A DNA stretch of 64,000 bases, taken from NCBI RefSeq assembly GCF_008386505.1, contig NZ_VUNZ01000001.1:806001-870000 (forward strand), written 5' to 3'. This DNA comes from Chryseobacterium sediminis (lineage in GTDB: Bacteria; Bacteroidota; Bacteroidia; Flavobacteriales; Weeksellaceae). The notes beneath the pieces were generated by a model that saw only the letters and a program-made list of their open reading frames with translations, searched no databases and was not told the origin of the DNA. The translations under genes and the position numbers were made by a program. Positions 35,037 through 42,966 of this stretch are shown piece after piece. The first letter of the stretch is position 1, and each line of letters starts with the position of its first letter.

Positions 35037-35510
35037 ATGAAAACAACATTAATACTTGCAATGATCGGTCTATCCATCGCAGGCAGCTGGGCACAACAAC
35101 AAAGTGAAACTAAAAAAATAGAATGGCTTCTCGGAACCTGGGAAACCAAAACCTCAAAAGGAAATCTCTATGAAACCTGGACACGAAAAAGCCATACAGA
35201 ATTTCAGGGAAAAAGCTACTACCTGAAACAAAAAGACACTCTCTTTTTAGAATCTGTTCGTCTGGTAGAAAAAGAGAAAAAGCTGCATTATATTGTTTCT
35301 GTAAAAAATCATAACCATGAACAGCCTGTAGATTTTGCTTCTAAAGCAATAAAAGATCCTGCTTTACTTGTCTTTGAAAACCTTCAGCATGATTTTCCTC
35401 AAACCATCACTTATAAAAAAGTGGGCAAAGATTCTTTGTTTGCAGAAATCTCCGGAATTATGAACGGAAAAATGGCCAGACAGGCATTTCCTATGAAGAA
35501 GATACAATAA
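35037..35510 (+). CDS. Exported DUF6265-like protein
   Basis: I start at the ATG at 35037, which gives signal peptide MKTTLILAMIGLSIAGSWAQ; an earlier in-frame ATG would add eight hydrophilic residues. The 157-residue protein has the pattern KIEWLLGTWETKTSKGNLYE-TW, EFQGKSYYLK and FENLQHDFPQTITYKKVGKD, typical of DUF6265, a lipocalin-like beta-barrel. Function unknown. Follows the AraC regulator in the same direction. Confidence 0.85.
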   Translation: MKTTLILAMIGLSIAGSWAQQQSETKKIEWLLGTWETKTSKGNLYETWTRKSHTEFQGKSYYLKQKDTLFLESVRLVEKEKKLHYIVSVKNHNHEQPVDFASKAIKDPALLVFENLQHDFPQTITYKKVGKDSLFAEISGIMNGKMARQAFPMKKIQ

Positions 35511-35641
35511 CTCTTTATTCTGCTTGTCATAGCAGGTTTTGCATTTTCATACGGATATACAATGTATTGACCGCAACAAAAAAATTAAAAAATTATTAAA
35601 ATTTTTCGCTTAATTTATCTTTCTGTTTATACAATTATTTA

Positions 35642-35893
35642 TACATTTGCACTCATCAAACAACACACTTTTTAGTGTGCTAATGAAAAAGATAAATACC
35701 TACCCTAGTGAAAAAGCAGAAAAGTATCGCCGTTTTTATGACCGTACTCCATATATTTTTGGACAGACATTTTTGTAAAGAGAAAAACAAAAGCTCTTCC
35801 TCAAATCTCAGGAAACAGTTGTAACATCAAACAAGGAAAAGAAATCCTTAAGACAAAAAATAAAGATTGATATTGAACCTGTTCAATATTTTC
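35642..35893 (+). ncRNA. Candidate small transcript (sRNA or small-protein mRNA)
   Basis: A compact unit in a 720-nt gap: -7 element TACATTTG (35642-35649), hairpin CACACT-TTTT-AGTGTG (35664-35679) at the likely 5' end, and a terminator-like stem ATATTGAAC / GTTCAATAT (35870-35889) followed by TTTTC. Two small reading frames overlap inside: 35683-35778 (31 codons, MKKINTYPSEKAEKYRRFYD) and 35708-35824 (38 codons, GTG start, VKKQKSIAVFMTVLHIFLDR). Neither has recognisable similarity. It could be an RNA regulator or a tiny protein. Confidence 0.4.
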
Positions 35894-35989
35894 AAAAAAA
35901 TCATCCGGCAAGTAAGGAAAGAAATACTCTACTTTTCTTAGATAGATGATTATTTTTCCCCTACAATTCTATTATCATAGCATTATATA

Positions 35990-36010
35990 TTCGGCGCCTC
36001 TGGCGCCGAA
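35990..36010. terminator. GC-rich perfect hairpin
   Basis: TTCGGCGCC-TCT-GGCGCCGAA, a 9-bp stem far more GC-rich than its surroundings. It is followed by ACTTTT, so a weak terminator or structural mark is possible. Confidence 0.5.
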
Positions 36011-36023
36011 ACTTTTCACTACC

Positions 36024-36066
36024 CTTCATCAGGCAAGAGAACTTGCTAACCCGTTAGCTTCCTAAA
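36024..36066. repeat. Short dispersed repeat, copy 1
   Basis: Begins CTTCATC, carries a GGCAAG-n4-CTTGC hairpin and ends GCTTCCTAAA. A second copy at 37011-37052 has the same start, hairpin position and end. The copies flank the methyltransferase gene. Confidence 0.55.
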
Positions 36067-36203
36067 CTTATCTCTCGAAAGCCGATCCTTATTTTAAAAC
36101 TATATTTTAAATTAAAATAAGATATCCTATTAATAAATAATATTGTTAAAAGATTTAATATCAAAATTAACATTATCTCAATATAATATGGATTTAAAAA
36201 AAA

Positions 36204-36211
36204 TACATTTG
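36204..36211 (+). promoter_or_regulatory. Methyltransferase promoter -7 element
   Basis: TACATTTG, exact TAnnTTTG match, 27 nt before the ATG at 36239. Confidence 0.6.
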
Positions 36212-36238
36212 TCTTGTACAATTTAACATAATACCGAA

Positions 36239-37003
36239 ATGTCAACAGTTCTCAAAACATTTGTAGCTTATCTTAAAAGACCTGCTCTTTATCCTGAACT
36301 GGGCAGAAAAATCATTAAAAATACGGTAAGCAGAAGAAGTCCGTTTAAGGGAAAAGCAAAAGCAAATTTCTGGGCTGCATCCGTAGCAGTTTCACAAAAA
36401 GAGGTAATCTCTAGACTTTTCTCTATAGATACAGATCATTTCAGATCTACTTATGCTGATATCCTGGAAAAAGCCCGTGTAAAAGAAAAAGAATGCCCCA
36501 TTACAATGGGTGGTGCTGGCGCACTGGAGCTTATTTATTATGCCTGTGAATTTACCAAAGCACAAAACGTTCTTGAAACAGGAGTGGCTTATGGATGGTC
36601 TTCCTTAGCCATATTGCTTTCGCTTCAAAAAAGAAATGGTACGCTCTATAGCTCAGATATGCCTTATCTTGCTCAGGATGGTGATCAATATGTAGGATGT
36701 GTTGTTCCTGAAAACCTTAAAAAATATTGGAAGCTATTCCGTTTTGCAGACAGAGAATCTTTACCGAAAATTTTGAAAAAAGTTTCTTCTTTTGATGTTT
36801 TTCATTATGATTCCGATAAAAGTTACCACGGAAGAATGTGGGCTTATCATAAGATTTATAAAAGACTGAGACCTGGCGCAGTATTTATCAGTGATGATAT
36901 TGGCGACAATTCCGCGTATCAGGATTTTTGCAACAGAATGAATATCAGTACTCTTGTTGTAGAATACAATGGAAAATATATCGGAGTTTTTGTAAAACAA
37001 TAA
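36239..37003 (+). CDS. Class I SAM-dependent methyltransferase (O-methyltransferase-like)
   Basis: A 254-residue protein. An N-terminal helical part (~1-85) precedes the Rossmann domain: motif I VLETGVAYGWSSLAILL (SAM site), the YSSDMPYLAQDG strand, then a Methyltransf_24-like FDVFHYDSDKSYHGRMWAYH (metal-position Asp/His) and GAVFISDDIGDNSAY. Such enzymes methylate sugars, catechols or small acceptors; the acceptor here is unknown. It is a lone gene bounded by the two copies of a repeat (36024, 37011). Confidence 0.85.
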   Translation: MSTVLKTFVAYLKRPALYPELGRKIIKNTVSRRSPFKGKAKANFWAASVAVSQKEVISRLFSIDTDHFRSTYADILEKARVKEKECPITMGGAGALELIYYACEFTKAQNVLETGVAYGWSSLAILLSLQKRNGTLYSSDMPYLAQDGDQYVGCVVPENLKKYWKLFRFADRESLPKILKKVSSFDVFHYDSDKSYHGRMWAYHKIYKRLRPGAVFISDDIGDNSAYQDFCNRMNISTLVVEYNGKYIGVFVKQ

Positions 37004-37010
37004 TCTTCCG

Positions 37011-37052
37011 CTTCATCGGGCAAGTTCACTTGTCCATTCTTTGCTTCCTAAA
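37011..37052. repeat. Short dispersed repeat, copy 2
   Basis: Same start (CTTCATC), hairpin core (CAAG-TTC-ACTTG) and end (GCTTCCTAAA) as the copy at 36024. The middle differs. Confidence 0.55.
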
Positions 37053-37139
37053 ATAAAAACTCTTCTAATTAAAGCCTTTTGTAATAATTATTATAAAAGG
37101 TTTTTTAGTTAAATACCATTTTTTTCAAAAAAAACTTGC

Positions 37140-37155
37140 GTAGCTAAATAACTAC
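37140..37155. promoter_or_regulatory. Putative ArsR-family operator
   Basis: GTAGCTAAATAACTAC, a near-perfect inverted repeat (GTAG-TA / TA-CTAC) ending 3 nt before the ArsR start codon. Position fits autorepression. Confidence 0.5.
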
Positions 37156-37158
37156 ACG

Positions 37159-37485
37159 ATGAATTTAAGAAGAGATGTATTTCAGGCGATAGCAGATCCT
37201 ACAAGACGATCTATATTGATGTTGGTGGCGGCACAGTCGATGACAGCGGGAGCCATTGCCTCCAATTTTGATACGGCGAGACCTACCGTTTCAAAGCATC
37301 TCCAGATCCTTACAGAATGTGAACTGCTAAGATCCGAACAAAACGGCCGAGAAATAATCTATCACCTAAATCCCAATAAAATGAAAGAAATAGCCGATTT
37401 TATAGAACCCTTCCGCAAAATGTGGGACGAAAAGTTCAATAAGCTGGAAAGTGTAATGAAAGCCTATCAGAATAAAAATGCGTGA
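37159..37485 (+). CDS. ArsR-family winged-helix repressor
   Basis: A 108-residue protein with the family core: [40 protein letters not shown] (recognition helix) and [20 protein letters not shown] (wing). No metal-binding cysteines are visible, so it probably senses something else. In Bacteroidota this type usually precedes an SRPBCC (AHSA1) gene, as here (37654), together with YdeI and DoxX genes. The operator in front suggests autorepression of the whole cluster. Confidence 0.9.
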   Translation: MNLRRDVFQAIADPTRRSILMLVAAQSMTAGAIASNFDTARPTVSKHLQILTECELLRSEQNGREIIYHLNPNKMKEIADFIEPFRKMWDEKFNKLESVMKAYQNKNA

Positions 37486-37653
37486 TGCGAGATTCGGGGT
37501 ACGGTTTCGGGATGTGCAGGATAAATGATTTGCAGCTTACCATCTCAAAATCCTCACACACAAAATAACTCAAATCTCAATAACCCGTAACACGCATCAA
37601 ACCCAAAACCCTCCCACTCTAATACTCTCAAACCCAAGAAAACCACCAACATC
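37486..37653. repeat. Intergenic region with dispersed low-complexity repeat
   Basis: Contains GATGCGAG...GGGTACGG...TTTCGGGATG and a 25-nt block at 37611-37635 (CTCCCACTCTAATACTC then TCAAACCC). The same 25-nt block recurs exactly at 38196-38220, and GATGCGAG-type sequence recurs at 38153 and in altered form near 50280. Confidence 0.6.
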
Positions 37654-38118
37654 ATGGAACTTAAAACAAAAATCCACGCCGAAGACGGAAAACAGGAAAT
37701 TTTCATCACCAGAGAATTTGATCTTCCGGTAGAACTTCTTTTCAAAGCCTATACAGAAGCAGAGCTTTTTGAACAATGGATGGGCACCAAAGTGACAAAA
37801 TTTGAAAACAAACAACACGGAAGTTACCGATTTGAAACGTTAAATCCACAAGGAGATGTAGTTTTCAGTGCCAATGGAACTATTCATGACATTGTTCAAA
37901 ATGAAAAAATTATAAGAACTTTTCAGATGGAAAACACTCCTTTTCCTGTTCAGACTGAGTTTTTAGAATTTGAAAAAATCACGGATACCACCAGCAAAAT
38001 TACCATCCAGACGATCTATAAATCTGTAGACTTCAGAGACCAGCATCTGAAAATGCCATTCGCACAGGGAATCAATATGGCGCATAACCGTTTACAGGAA
38101 TTATTAGGTAACAGGTAG
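37654..38118 (+). CDS. SRPBCC (AHSA1-like) domain protein
   Basis: A 154-residue START-like fold: IFITREFDLPVELLFKAYTE, LFEQWMGTKVTKFENKQHGS and a helix ending IQTIYKSVDFRDQHLKMPF. AHSA1/SRPBCC proteins bind hydrophobic ligands or act with Hsp90-like systems; the small stand-alone copies are of unknown ligand. Located after the ArsR gene, whose product probably controls it. Confidence 0.9.
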   Translation: MELKTKIHAEDGKQEIFITREFDLPVELLFKAYTEAELFEQWMGTKVTKFENKQHGSYRFETLNPQGDVVFSANGTIHDIVQNEKIIRTFQMENTPFPVQTEFLEFEKITDTTSKITIQTIYKSVDFRDQHLKMPFAQGINMAHNRLQELLGNR

Positions 38119-38236
38119 CAGATAATAGGTGATAGGAAATGCGTACATCGAAATATACGGGATGCGAGTTTCGAGATTTATACTCCACCCCAACTCTCCC
38201 ACTCTAATACTCTCAAACCCTCAAACATAAAACACC
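38119..38236. repeat. Intergenic region with second copy of dispersed repeat
   Basis: Carries GGGATGCGAG at 38152 and the 25-nt block at 38196-38220 that is identical to 37611-37635. Confidence 0.6.
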
Positions 38237-38815
38237 ATGAATCCAAAAGTCAATTTTTTCTTTAATGAAAGCCAGCAATGGCACAAAGAATTTGAAAAAT
38301 TAAGAACAATTGCCCTAAGCACCGAACTTGTAGAAGATTTAAAATGGGGATGCCCGTGTTATACTTACGAAGGAAAAAATATTTTCCTTATCCACGGTTT
38401 TAAGGAATATTGCGCCCTCCTTTTCTTTAAAGGAGCTTTGATGAAAGATCCGGACCAGATTCTGATCCAGCAATCCAAAAATGTACAGGCAGCAAGACAG
38501 GTTCGTTTTACAGATGCAGATCAAATCAATGACTTGGAAGATGTTCTTCGGAATTATATGTTTGAAGCCGTTGAAATTGAAGAATCAGGTGCTAAAGTTA
38601 AAATGAAGAAAACAAAAGAGTTTGAAATGGCCGAAGAGTTTCAGAATAAACTGGATCAGGATCCGGCACTGCAAGAAGCTTTTAAGGCATTAACTCCCGG
38701 AAGACAAAGAGCTTACCTACTCCACTTTTCTTCTGCAAAACAGTCCAAAACCCGTGAAGCCCGCATTGAAAAATGCATTCCACAAATCATGGACGGAATA
38801 GGATTAAACGACTAA
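38237..38815 (+). CDS. YdeI/OmpD-associated family protein (DUF1801 + YdeI C-terminal region)
   Basis: A 192-residue protein. The first ~120 residues match DUF1801 (NFFFNESQQWHKEFEKLRTI, DLKWGCPCYTYEGKNIFLIH, CALLFFKGALMKDP). The C-terminal part has the YdeI motif (TPGRQRAYLLHFSSAKQSKT then REARIEKC). Function unknown; it belongs to the ArsR/SRPBCC gene set in many Flavobacteriia. Confidence 0.9.
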   Translation: MNPKVNFFFNESQQWHKEFEKLRTIALSTELVEDLKWGCPCYTYEGKNIFLIHGFKEYCALLFFKGALMKDPDQILIQQSKNVQAARQVRFTDADQINDLEDVLRNYMFEAVEIEESGAKVKMKKTKEFEMAEEFQNKLDQDPALQEAFKALTPGRQRAYLLHFSSAKQSKTREARIEKCIPQIMDGIGLND

Positions 38816-38831
38816 CTATAAAAAACATATC

Positions 38832-39230
38832 ATGAACACACCACAACAATCACAAAAAAGAACAAAGATCATCTATTGGATTTTTACCCTTTGGATGGCA
38901 CTGGGAATGGTTTCCACCGCAATTGTACAGCTGATGAAAAGTAAAGATGAGCTGCTCAATTTCACCAATTTAGGTTATCCTTCTTACCTGATGACCATCA
39001 TCGGAATATGGAAAATATTGGGAGTAATTGCCATATTAATCCCCAAACGCCTGCTTTTAAAAGAATGGGCTTATGCAGGATTTTTCTTTGTAATGTCCGG
39101 AGCTGTTATTTCCCATCTGATCGTAGGCGATATGGCAGGAAGAACTTTTCCGGCAGTATTATTATTGATGCTGGTTATTATTTCCTGGTATTTCAGACCT
39201 GCAGACAGAAAAATCACTATTATTGACTAA
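38832..39230 (+). CDS. DoxX-like membrane protein
   Basis: A 132-residue four-helix protein: IIYWIFTLWMALGMVSTAIV, LGYPSYLMTIIGIWKILGVI, LIPKRLLLKEWAYAGFFFVM and FPAVLLLMLVIISWYF. The P-x-Y-L-x-x-I-G-x-W-K-I-L-G pattern is that of the DoxX-like subfamily (DUF4267-like neighbours). It is 16 nt after the YdeI gene, so co-transcribed. Confidence 0.87.
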   Translation: MNTPQQSQKRTKIIYWIFTLWMALGMVSTAIVQLMKSKDELLNFTNLGYPSYLMTIIGIWKILGVIAILIPKRLLLKEWAYAGFFFVMSGAVISHLIVGDMAGRTFPAVLLLMLVIISWYFRPADRKITIID

Positions 39231-39373
39231 TCATTTTTAAGATTAAAAAAGAAAGAAATTTTATCGCAGATAAAAGCCTTGCGCATAAAAAAAACTCTTA
39301 TTTGTAAAACTTGAGCCTTTGCGATTATCCAACAGTATAAACCAATTCAATCAATAATAAAACAAAACTTGAT

Positions 39374-39928
39374 ATGAAAAAGAAACTGACACAAGAACAA
39401 ATCAACGAACTTTTAAAAACACTAAAAGCCCGTTTTGAAAAAAATATGCCCCGCCATAAAGACCTGAAATGGGAAAAAATCCAGCAAAAACTGGAAGCAA
39501 ACCCTGAAAAAATATGGTCTCTATACGAAATGGAAACTACAGAAGGTGAACCCGATATTGTAGATTACAACAAAAAGACAGATGAATATTCTTTCGTTGA
39601 CTGTTCTCCGGAAAGCCCGAAACGAAGAAGCCTTTGCTATGATTATCAGGCCTGGGATGCCCGAAAAGCCAACAAACCGGAAAGTAACGTCATCGACAAA
39701 GCTAAAGAAATCGGTATTGAACTTTTAACAGAAGAACAATACCGTAACCTTCAGGAACTTGGAAAGTTCGATCAAAAGACATCCAGCTGGATAAAAACTC
39801 CATCACAGGTAAGAGAACTTGGAGGCGCTCTTTTCTGTGACAGACGATACAACACCGTATTCACTTATCACAATGGTGCAGATTCTTATTATGCAGCAAG
39901 AGGATTCAGAGGAATACTAAAAATATAA
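39374..39928 (+). CDS. DUF4256 domain protein
   Basis: A 184-residue soluble protein with the DUF4256 pattern: TLKARFEKNMPRHKDLKWEK, SLYEMETTEGEPDIVDYNKK, DCSPESPKRRSLCYDYQAWD and SWIKTPSQVRELGGALFCDR. The full family length is present. Function unknown, but it commonly accompanies SRPBCC and YdeI genes. Confidence 0.92.
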   Translation: MKKKLTQEQINELLKTLKARFEKNMPRHKDLKWEKIQQKLEANPEKIWSLYEMETTEGEPDIVDYNKKTDEYSFVDCSPESPKRRSLCYDYQAWDARKANKPESNVIDKAKEIGIELLTEEQYRNLQELGKFDQKTSSWIKTPSQVRELGGALFCDRRYNTVFTYHNGADSYYAARGFRGILKI

Positions 39929-39935
39929 GAATACA

Positions 39936-40895
39936 TCAGGAATCTCTCAACCAGGGAGATTCCACACTCCAGAAGATAATTTTTACCCCAAGATAGTTTT
40001 CAGCATATTCTACAAACTCTTCTTTGGTAAAAGGTTTTTTAGTTTTCGGATTTTTGTACGTAAGAGTCGGCTCCTGAACCGCCATGGCAACTAAAGGCAG
40101 CTTTCCTTTATATTGATTAAAAAAGGGATATGAGTTTTTCATCTGGCCTTTTTTATTCGGAACAATATCCGGTCCTCCCAGCCCTATATTATTTTTATAG
40201 GCAAAATCAAATAATCTGGACATGTATTGATGATCATTATCCCATTCACAAGGAAAAAAATTGACATACTGCAAAACATTGGATTGATGGAAAGCATTTC
40301 TCGCAAACTTCAGATTTTCTAATTCGGCCTGAAAATAGCGGTCACAGCTAAAACCTGTTTTATCTGCTCTCATTTCTATATCTATTGATGTTTCAGGAAG
40401 ATTAATCCCTTGAATTTTGCCGTCAAACTTCTGTGCCAGCGCTCCTATAAGCTTTTGAAATCTCTCCCGGACAGCAGAATTCCATTGCTGGGTAACCCAT
40501 CCGCTTCCAACAGGTTTATTCTCACCAGGGTTATCATATTGAGGAACCAATCCTCCTGTATACTCTTTATCATTCAACAGATAATCAGGAACATACCTGG
40601 CCTGTGGCTCAAAAAACCTGTCCTGAAGCTGAATAAATAATTTTTTATGCAAAGAAGTTAAATATTCCAGATCTTTTTCAATACCAGAAAAATCATACAC
40701 ACCTTTTGAAATTTCCAAAGCTCTCCAGTTGTAAACAATCTGTACCCCTCCAATATCCTCACGAGTGATCATTTTTTCTATGTTCTTAAGGTCTCCCGAA
40801 GATGTATAAATATAATTCTGAGGAGTCTGTCCCGACATCCAATGCAAACCAAGCATAAGTAATCCCAATCCCAGCGCTTTGGTAATTTTTTTCAT
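39936..40895 (-). CDS. Exported TIM-barrel glycosidase-like protein
   Basis: I start at the internal ATG (MKKITKALGLGLLMLGLHWM), which yields a signal peptide. Mature segments GGVQIVYNWRALEISKGVYD, KLFIQLQDRFFEP, KIQGINLPETSIDIEM and AMAVQEPTLTYKNPKT resemble beta-galactosidase/GH42-like (alpha/beta)8 barrels, with glutamates E171-type (LPETS) and one near VQEPT as candidate acid/base and nucleophile. Substrate unknown. It is convergent with DUF4256 with only 8 nt between stops. Confidence 0.65.
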   Translation of the reverse strand: MKKITKALGLGLLMLGLHWMSGQTPQNYIYTSSGDLKNIEKMITREDIGGVQIVYNWRALEISKGVYDFSGIEKDLEYLTSLHKKLFIQLQDRFFEPQARYVPDYLLNDKEYTGGLVPQYDNPGENKPVGSGWVTQQWNSAVRERFQKLIGALAQKFDGKIQGINLPETSIDIEMRADKTGFSCDRYFQAELENLKFARNAFHQSNVLQYVNFFPCEWDNDHQYMSRLFDFAYKNNIGLGGPDIVPNKKGQMKNSYPFFNQYKGKLPLVAMAVQEPTLTYKNPKTKKPFTKEEFVEYAENYLGVKIIFWSVESPWLRDS

Positions 40896-41171
40896 TACAA
40901 TCATTTCGCAAGGTAGATCATTTTTCGTGCCTAAATCTGTTTAATAACTAAAGATCAGGATTACAAGGTTACAGGAACTGAGTACTGTGATAGAAAAATA
41001 AAAATCAATTAAACATATCAACTCATATTTTAATTAGCATTTTTTCTTAAAACCTCTTTTAAAAAACACTAATTTTCATCATAAAATGATTATCTCTTTA
41101 TATCCTATTTTTAATATACAAATACTATTGTTATTTTAGCAGAATAGAAATTTGATTTAACAATTAAGGAT
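40896..41171. other. AT-rich intergenic region
   Basis: About 276 nt between divergent genes. Only promoter-like AT-rich sequence; no repeat, hairpin or ORF that I trust. Confidence 0.5.
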
Positions 41172-41675
41172 ATGAAAAAATTAATCTTATTGGGTGCTGT
41201 ATCAGCTTTTTTAATCAATTGTAATAAGAAAACTGAAGCTCCGGCTCCCAAAGCAGCTGCAGATACCATCGCTGTTGAAGAACCTGTAATAGATACTCTT
41301 GGGCCAAAATCGTTCTGCTATATCGGGGTAACAGGAAAAGACAGTGTTTTTGCTTCTATTGATGACAATTTAGGAACAATCACCGGAAAATTATCTTATA
41401 AAAACAGTGAAAAAGACAGCTCAAAAGGAGATATAACCGGTTTCAAATCCGGAGATACCCTGAAACTGACTTACGAATTTGCTTCAGAAGGTAAAAAAAG
41501 CAAAAGAGATATTTACTTCATCCAGAAAGACAATACTTTGACAGAAGGAATTGGAGATCATAAAGAGGAAGACGGACAGTCTAAATATGCTGACGAGAAA
41601 AAAATCAGCTATAAAGACGGACAGAAGCTAAGCACTGCAGACTGTAAAGTAGTAAGTGAAGCCTTAAAAAAATAA
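41172..41675 (+). CDS. Predicted lipoprotein, 167 aa
   Basis: The N-terminus MKKLILLGAVSAFLINCNKK has a lipobox (LINC), so the mature protein starts at a lipid-modified Cys17. A Pro/Ala-rich linker (KKTEAPAPKAAADTIAVEEP) leads to a beta-rich domain (GPKSFCYIGVTGKDSVFASI, NLGTITGKLSYKNSEKDSSK). Cysteines near the start and end of the mature part could form a disulfide. Unknown function; followed directly by a MITE-like element. Confidence 0.8.
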   Translation: MKKLILLGAVSAFLINCNKKTEAPAPKAAADTIAVEEPVIDTLGPKSFCYIGVTGKDSVFASIDDNLGTITGKLSYKNSEKDSSKGDITGFKSGDTLKLTYEFASEGKKSKRDIYFIQKDNTLTEGIGDHKEEDGQSKYADEKKISYKDGQKLSTADCKVVSEALKK

Positions 41676-41685
41676 TATATTATCA

Positions 41686-41847
41686 ATAAAAAGTTGTCTC
41701 AAAAGTCAAAATAATAGGCTTTTGTCATTCTGACGAAGGAAGAATCTTATTTAAAACAAGAATATGAGATTCTTCACTACATTTCAGAACTACGTTCGCA
41801 GACCTTTAGCCTGTATTCAGAATGATATTTTTGAGACAACTTTTTAT
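41686..41847. mobile_element. MITE-like element, 162 bp, perfect 19-bp terminal inverted repeats
   Basis: The ends are exact reverse complements: left 41686-41704 (ATAAAAAGTTGTCTCAAAA) and right 41829-41847. Inside are further complementary segments: GTCATTCTGA against TCAGAATGA and GAAGAATCTTAT against ATGAGATTCTTC, so the whole element can fold into a long hairpin. It has no coding capacity. The sequence TCATTCTGACGAAGGAAGAA is typical of repeats I associate with Flavobacteriia intergenic regions. It sits between a lipoprotein stop and the stop of the threonine aldolase gene and could act as a terminator. Confidence 0.75.
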
Positions 41848-41849
41848 AA

Positions 41850-42881
41850 CTATAATTCTGTTTCTATAATCTCAATAAAGCGGTTCACAGCTTCATCACC
41901 CGTATTCCAGGAAGTAATAAGGCGAATGGCCGAAAAATTATCATCTACTTTTTTCCAAACATAGAATTCAAATTTTTCAGACAGAATCTCAATAAGATCA
42001 TTACTCAGAATAGGAAAAATTTGATTGGTATAGGTATCTGAAAGAAAGGCCGCTCCTTTTTTCTGCAATGCACTCTTAATTTTCATAGCCTGCTGATTGG
42101 CATGCTTCGCCAGATCAAAATACAGATTATCTTTCATCAGTTCCATAAACTGTATTCCCAACAATCTTCCTTTAGCCAATAAAGCTCCTTTCTGTTTGAT
42201 ATTAAATGCAAAATCCTCCTGAAGAACCGGATTATTAATGACAATAGCCTCTCCTATCAGCGCTCCGTTTTTGGTTCCTCCAAGGTAAAAAACATCCGTC
42301 AGACGGGCTACTTTTTCCAGAGTAAGATCACTGATTTCTGATGTCAGCCCATGTCCCAACCTTGCTCCATCCATAAACAGGTATAGTTTATTTTGCTTAC
42401 AAAATGCTGAAAGCTCTTCCAGTTCTTTTGCCTGATAAATGGTTCCCAGCTCTGTAGAATTGGATATATACACCAGCTTAGGCATCACCTGATGAGGCAC
42501 ATTGCTATGACCTTCTAAAACAGGAATGATGTCTGACGGTTTCAATTTTCCATCCTCAGTTTCAATACTTAATACTTTATGGCCTGTGGCTTCAATAGCT
42601 CCTGTTTCATTATTCAGAATGTGGCCGGGAGCGGCAGAGATCACACATTGATAAGGTTTTAAGATGGCTGAAATAACAATTAAGTTAGCCTGCGTTCCTC
42701 CTGAAACCAAAAAAACTTCAGAACTCTGATTGTTGATTTTTTCTTTAATTAGTGTTTTTGCTTTTAATGAATACTCATCTTCTCCATATCCGGCCTGCTG
42801 ATCAAGATTATGCTGTAAAAGAGCCTGTAAAATATTGGGGTGGCACCCTTCAGAATAGTCGTTTTTGAATGAAAATTTCAT
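41850..42881 (-). CDS. L-threonine aldolase (low-specificity), PLP-dependent
   Basis: A 343-residue fold-type I enzyme: FLVSGGTQANLIVIS (phosphate-binding), PGHILNNETGAIEATG, FMDGARLGHGL (Asp contacting the pyridine nitrogen) and the Schiff-base lysine K204 in LGGTKNGALIGEA. It cleaves L-threonine or allo-threonine to glycine and acetaldehyde in the cytosol. Length is normal. Its start is about 86 nt from the divergent DtxR-family gene. Confidence 0.9.
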   Translation of the reverse strand: MKFSFKNDYSEGCHPNILQALLQHNLDQQAGYGEDEYSLKAKTLIKEKINNQSSEVFLVSGGTQANLIVISAILKPYQCVISAAPGHILNNETGAIEATGHKVLSIETEDGKLKPSDIIPVLEGHSNVPHQVMPKLVYISNSTELGTIYQAKELEELSAFCKQNKLYLFMDGARLGHGLTSEISDLTLEKVARLTDVFYLGGTKNGALIGEAIVINNPVLQEDFAFNIKQKGALLAKGRLLGIQFMELMKDNLYFDLAKHANQQAMKIKSALQKKGAAFLSDTYTNQIFPILSNDLIEILSEKFEFYVWKKVDDNFSAIRLITSWNTGDEAVNRFIEIIETEL

Positions 42882-42937
42882 AGAGTAAAAGTAAAAAAAG
42901 TTAAAATAACAAGAGTAAACTTTTCATTTTATTTTGT

Positions 42938-42945
42938 TAGATTTG
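42938..42945 (+). promoter_or_regulatory. -7 promoter element of the DtxR-family gene
   Basis: TAGATTTG (TAnnTTTG) 22 nt before the TTG start at 42967. Confidence 0.5.
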
Positions 42946-42966
42946 TATTGAAAATCATCTAACATT

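Larger units (their letters stand above)
35894..36203. other. Intergenic region with hairpin and repeat copy
   Basis: About 310 nt without genes. It carries a GC-rich hairpin (35990-36010) and repeat copy 1 (36024-36066). AT-rich sequence then leads to a TACATTTG -7 element at 36204. Confidence 0.6.
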
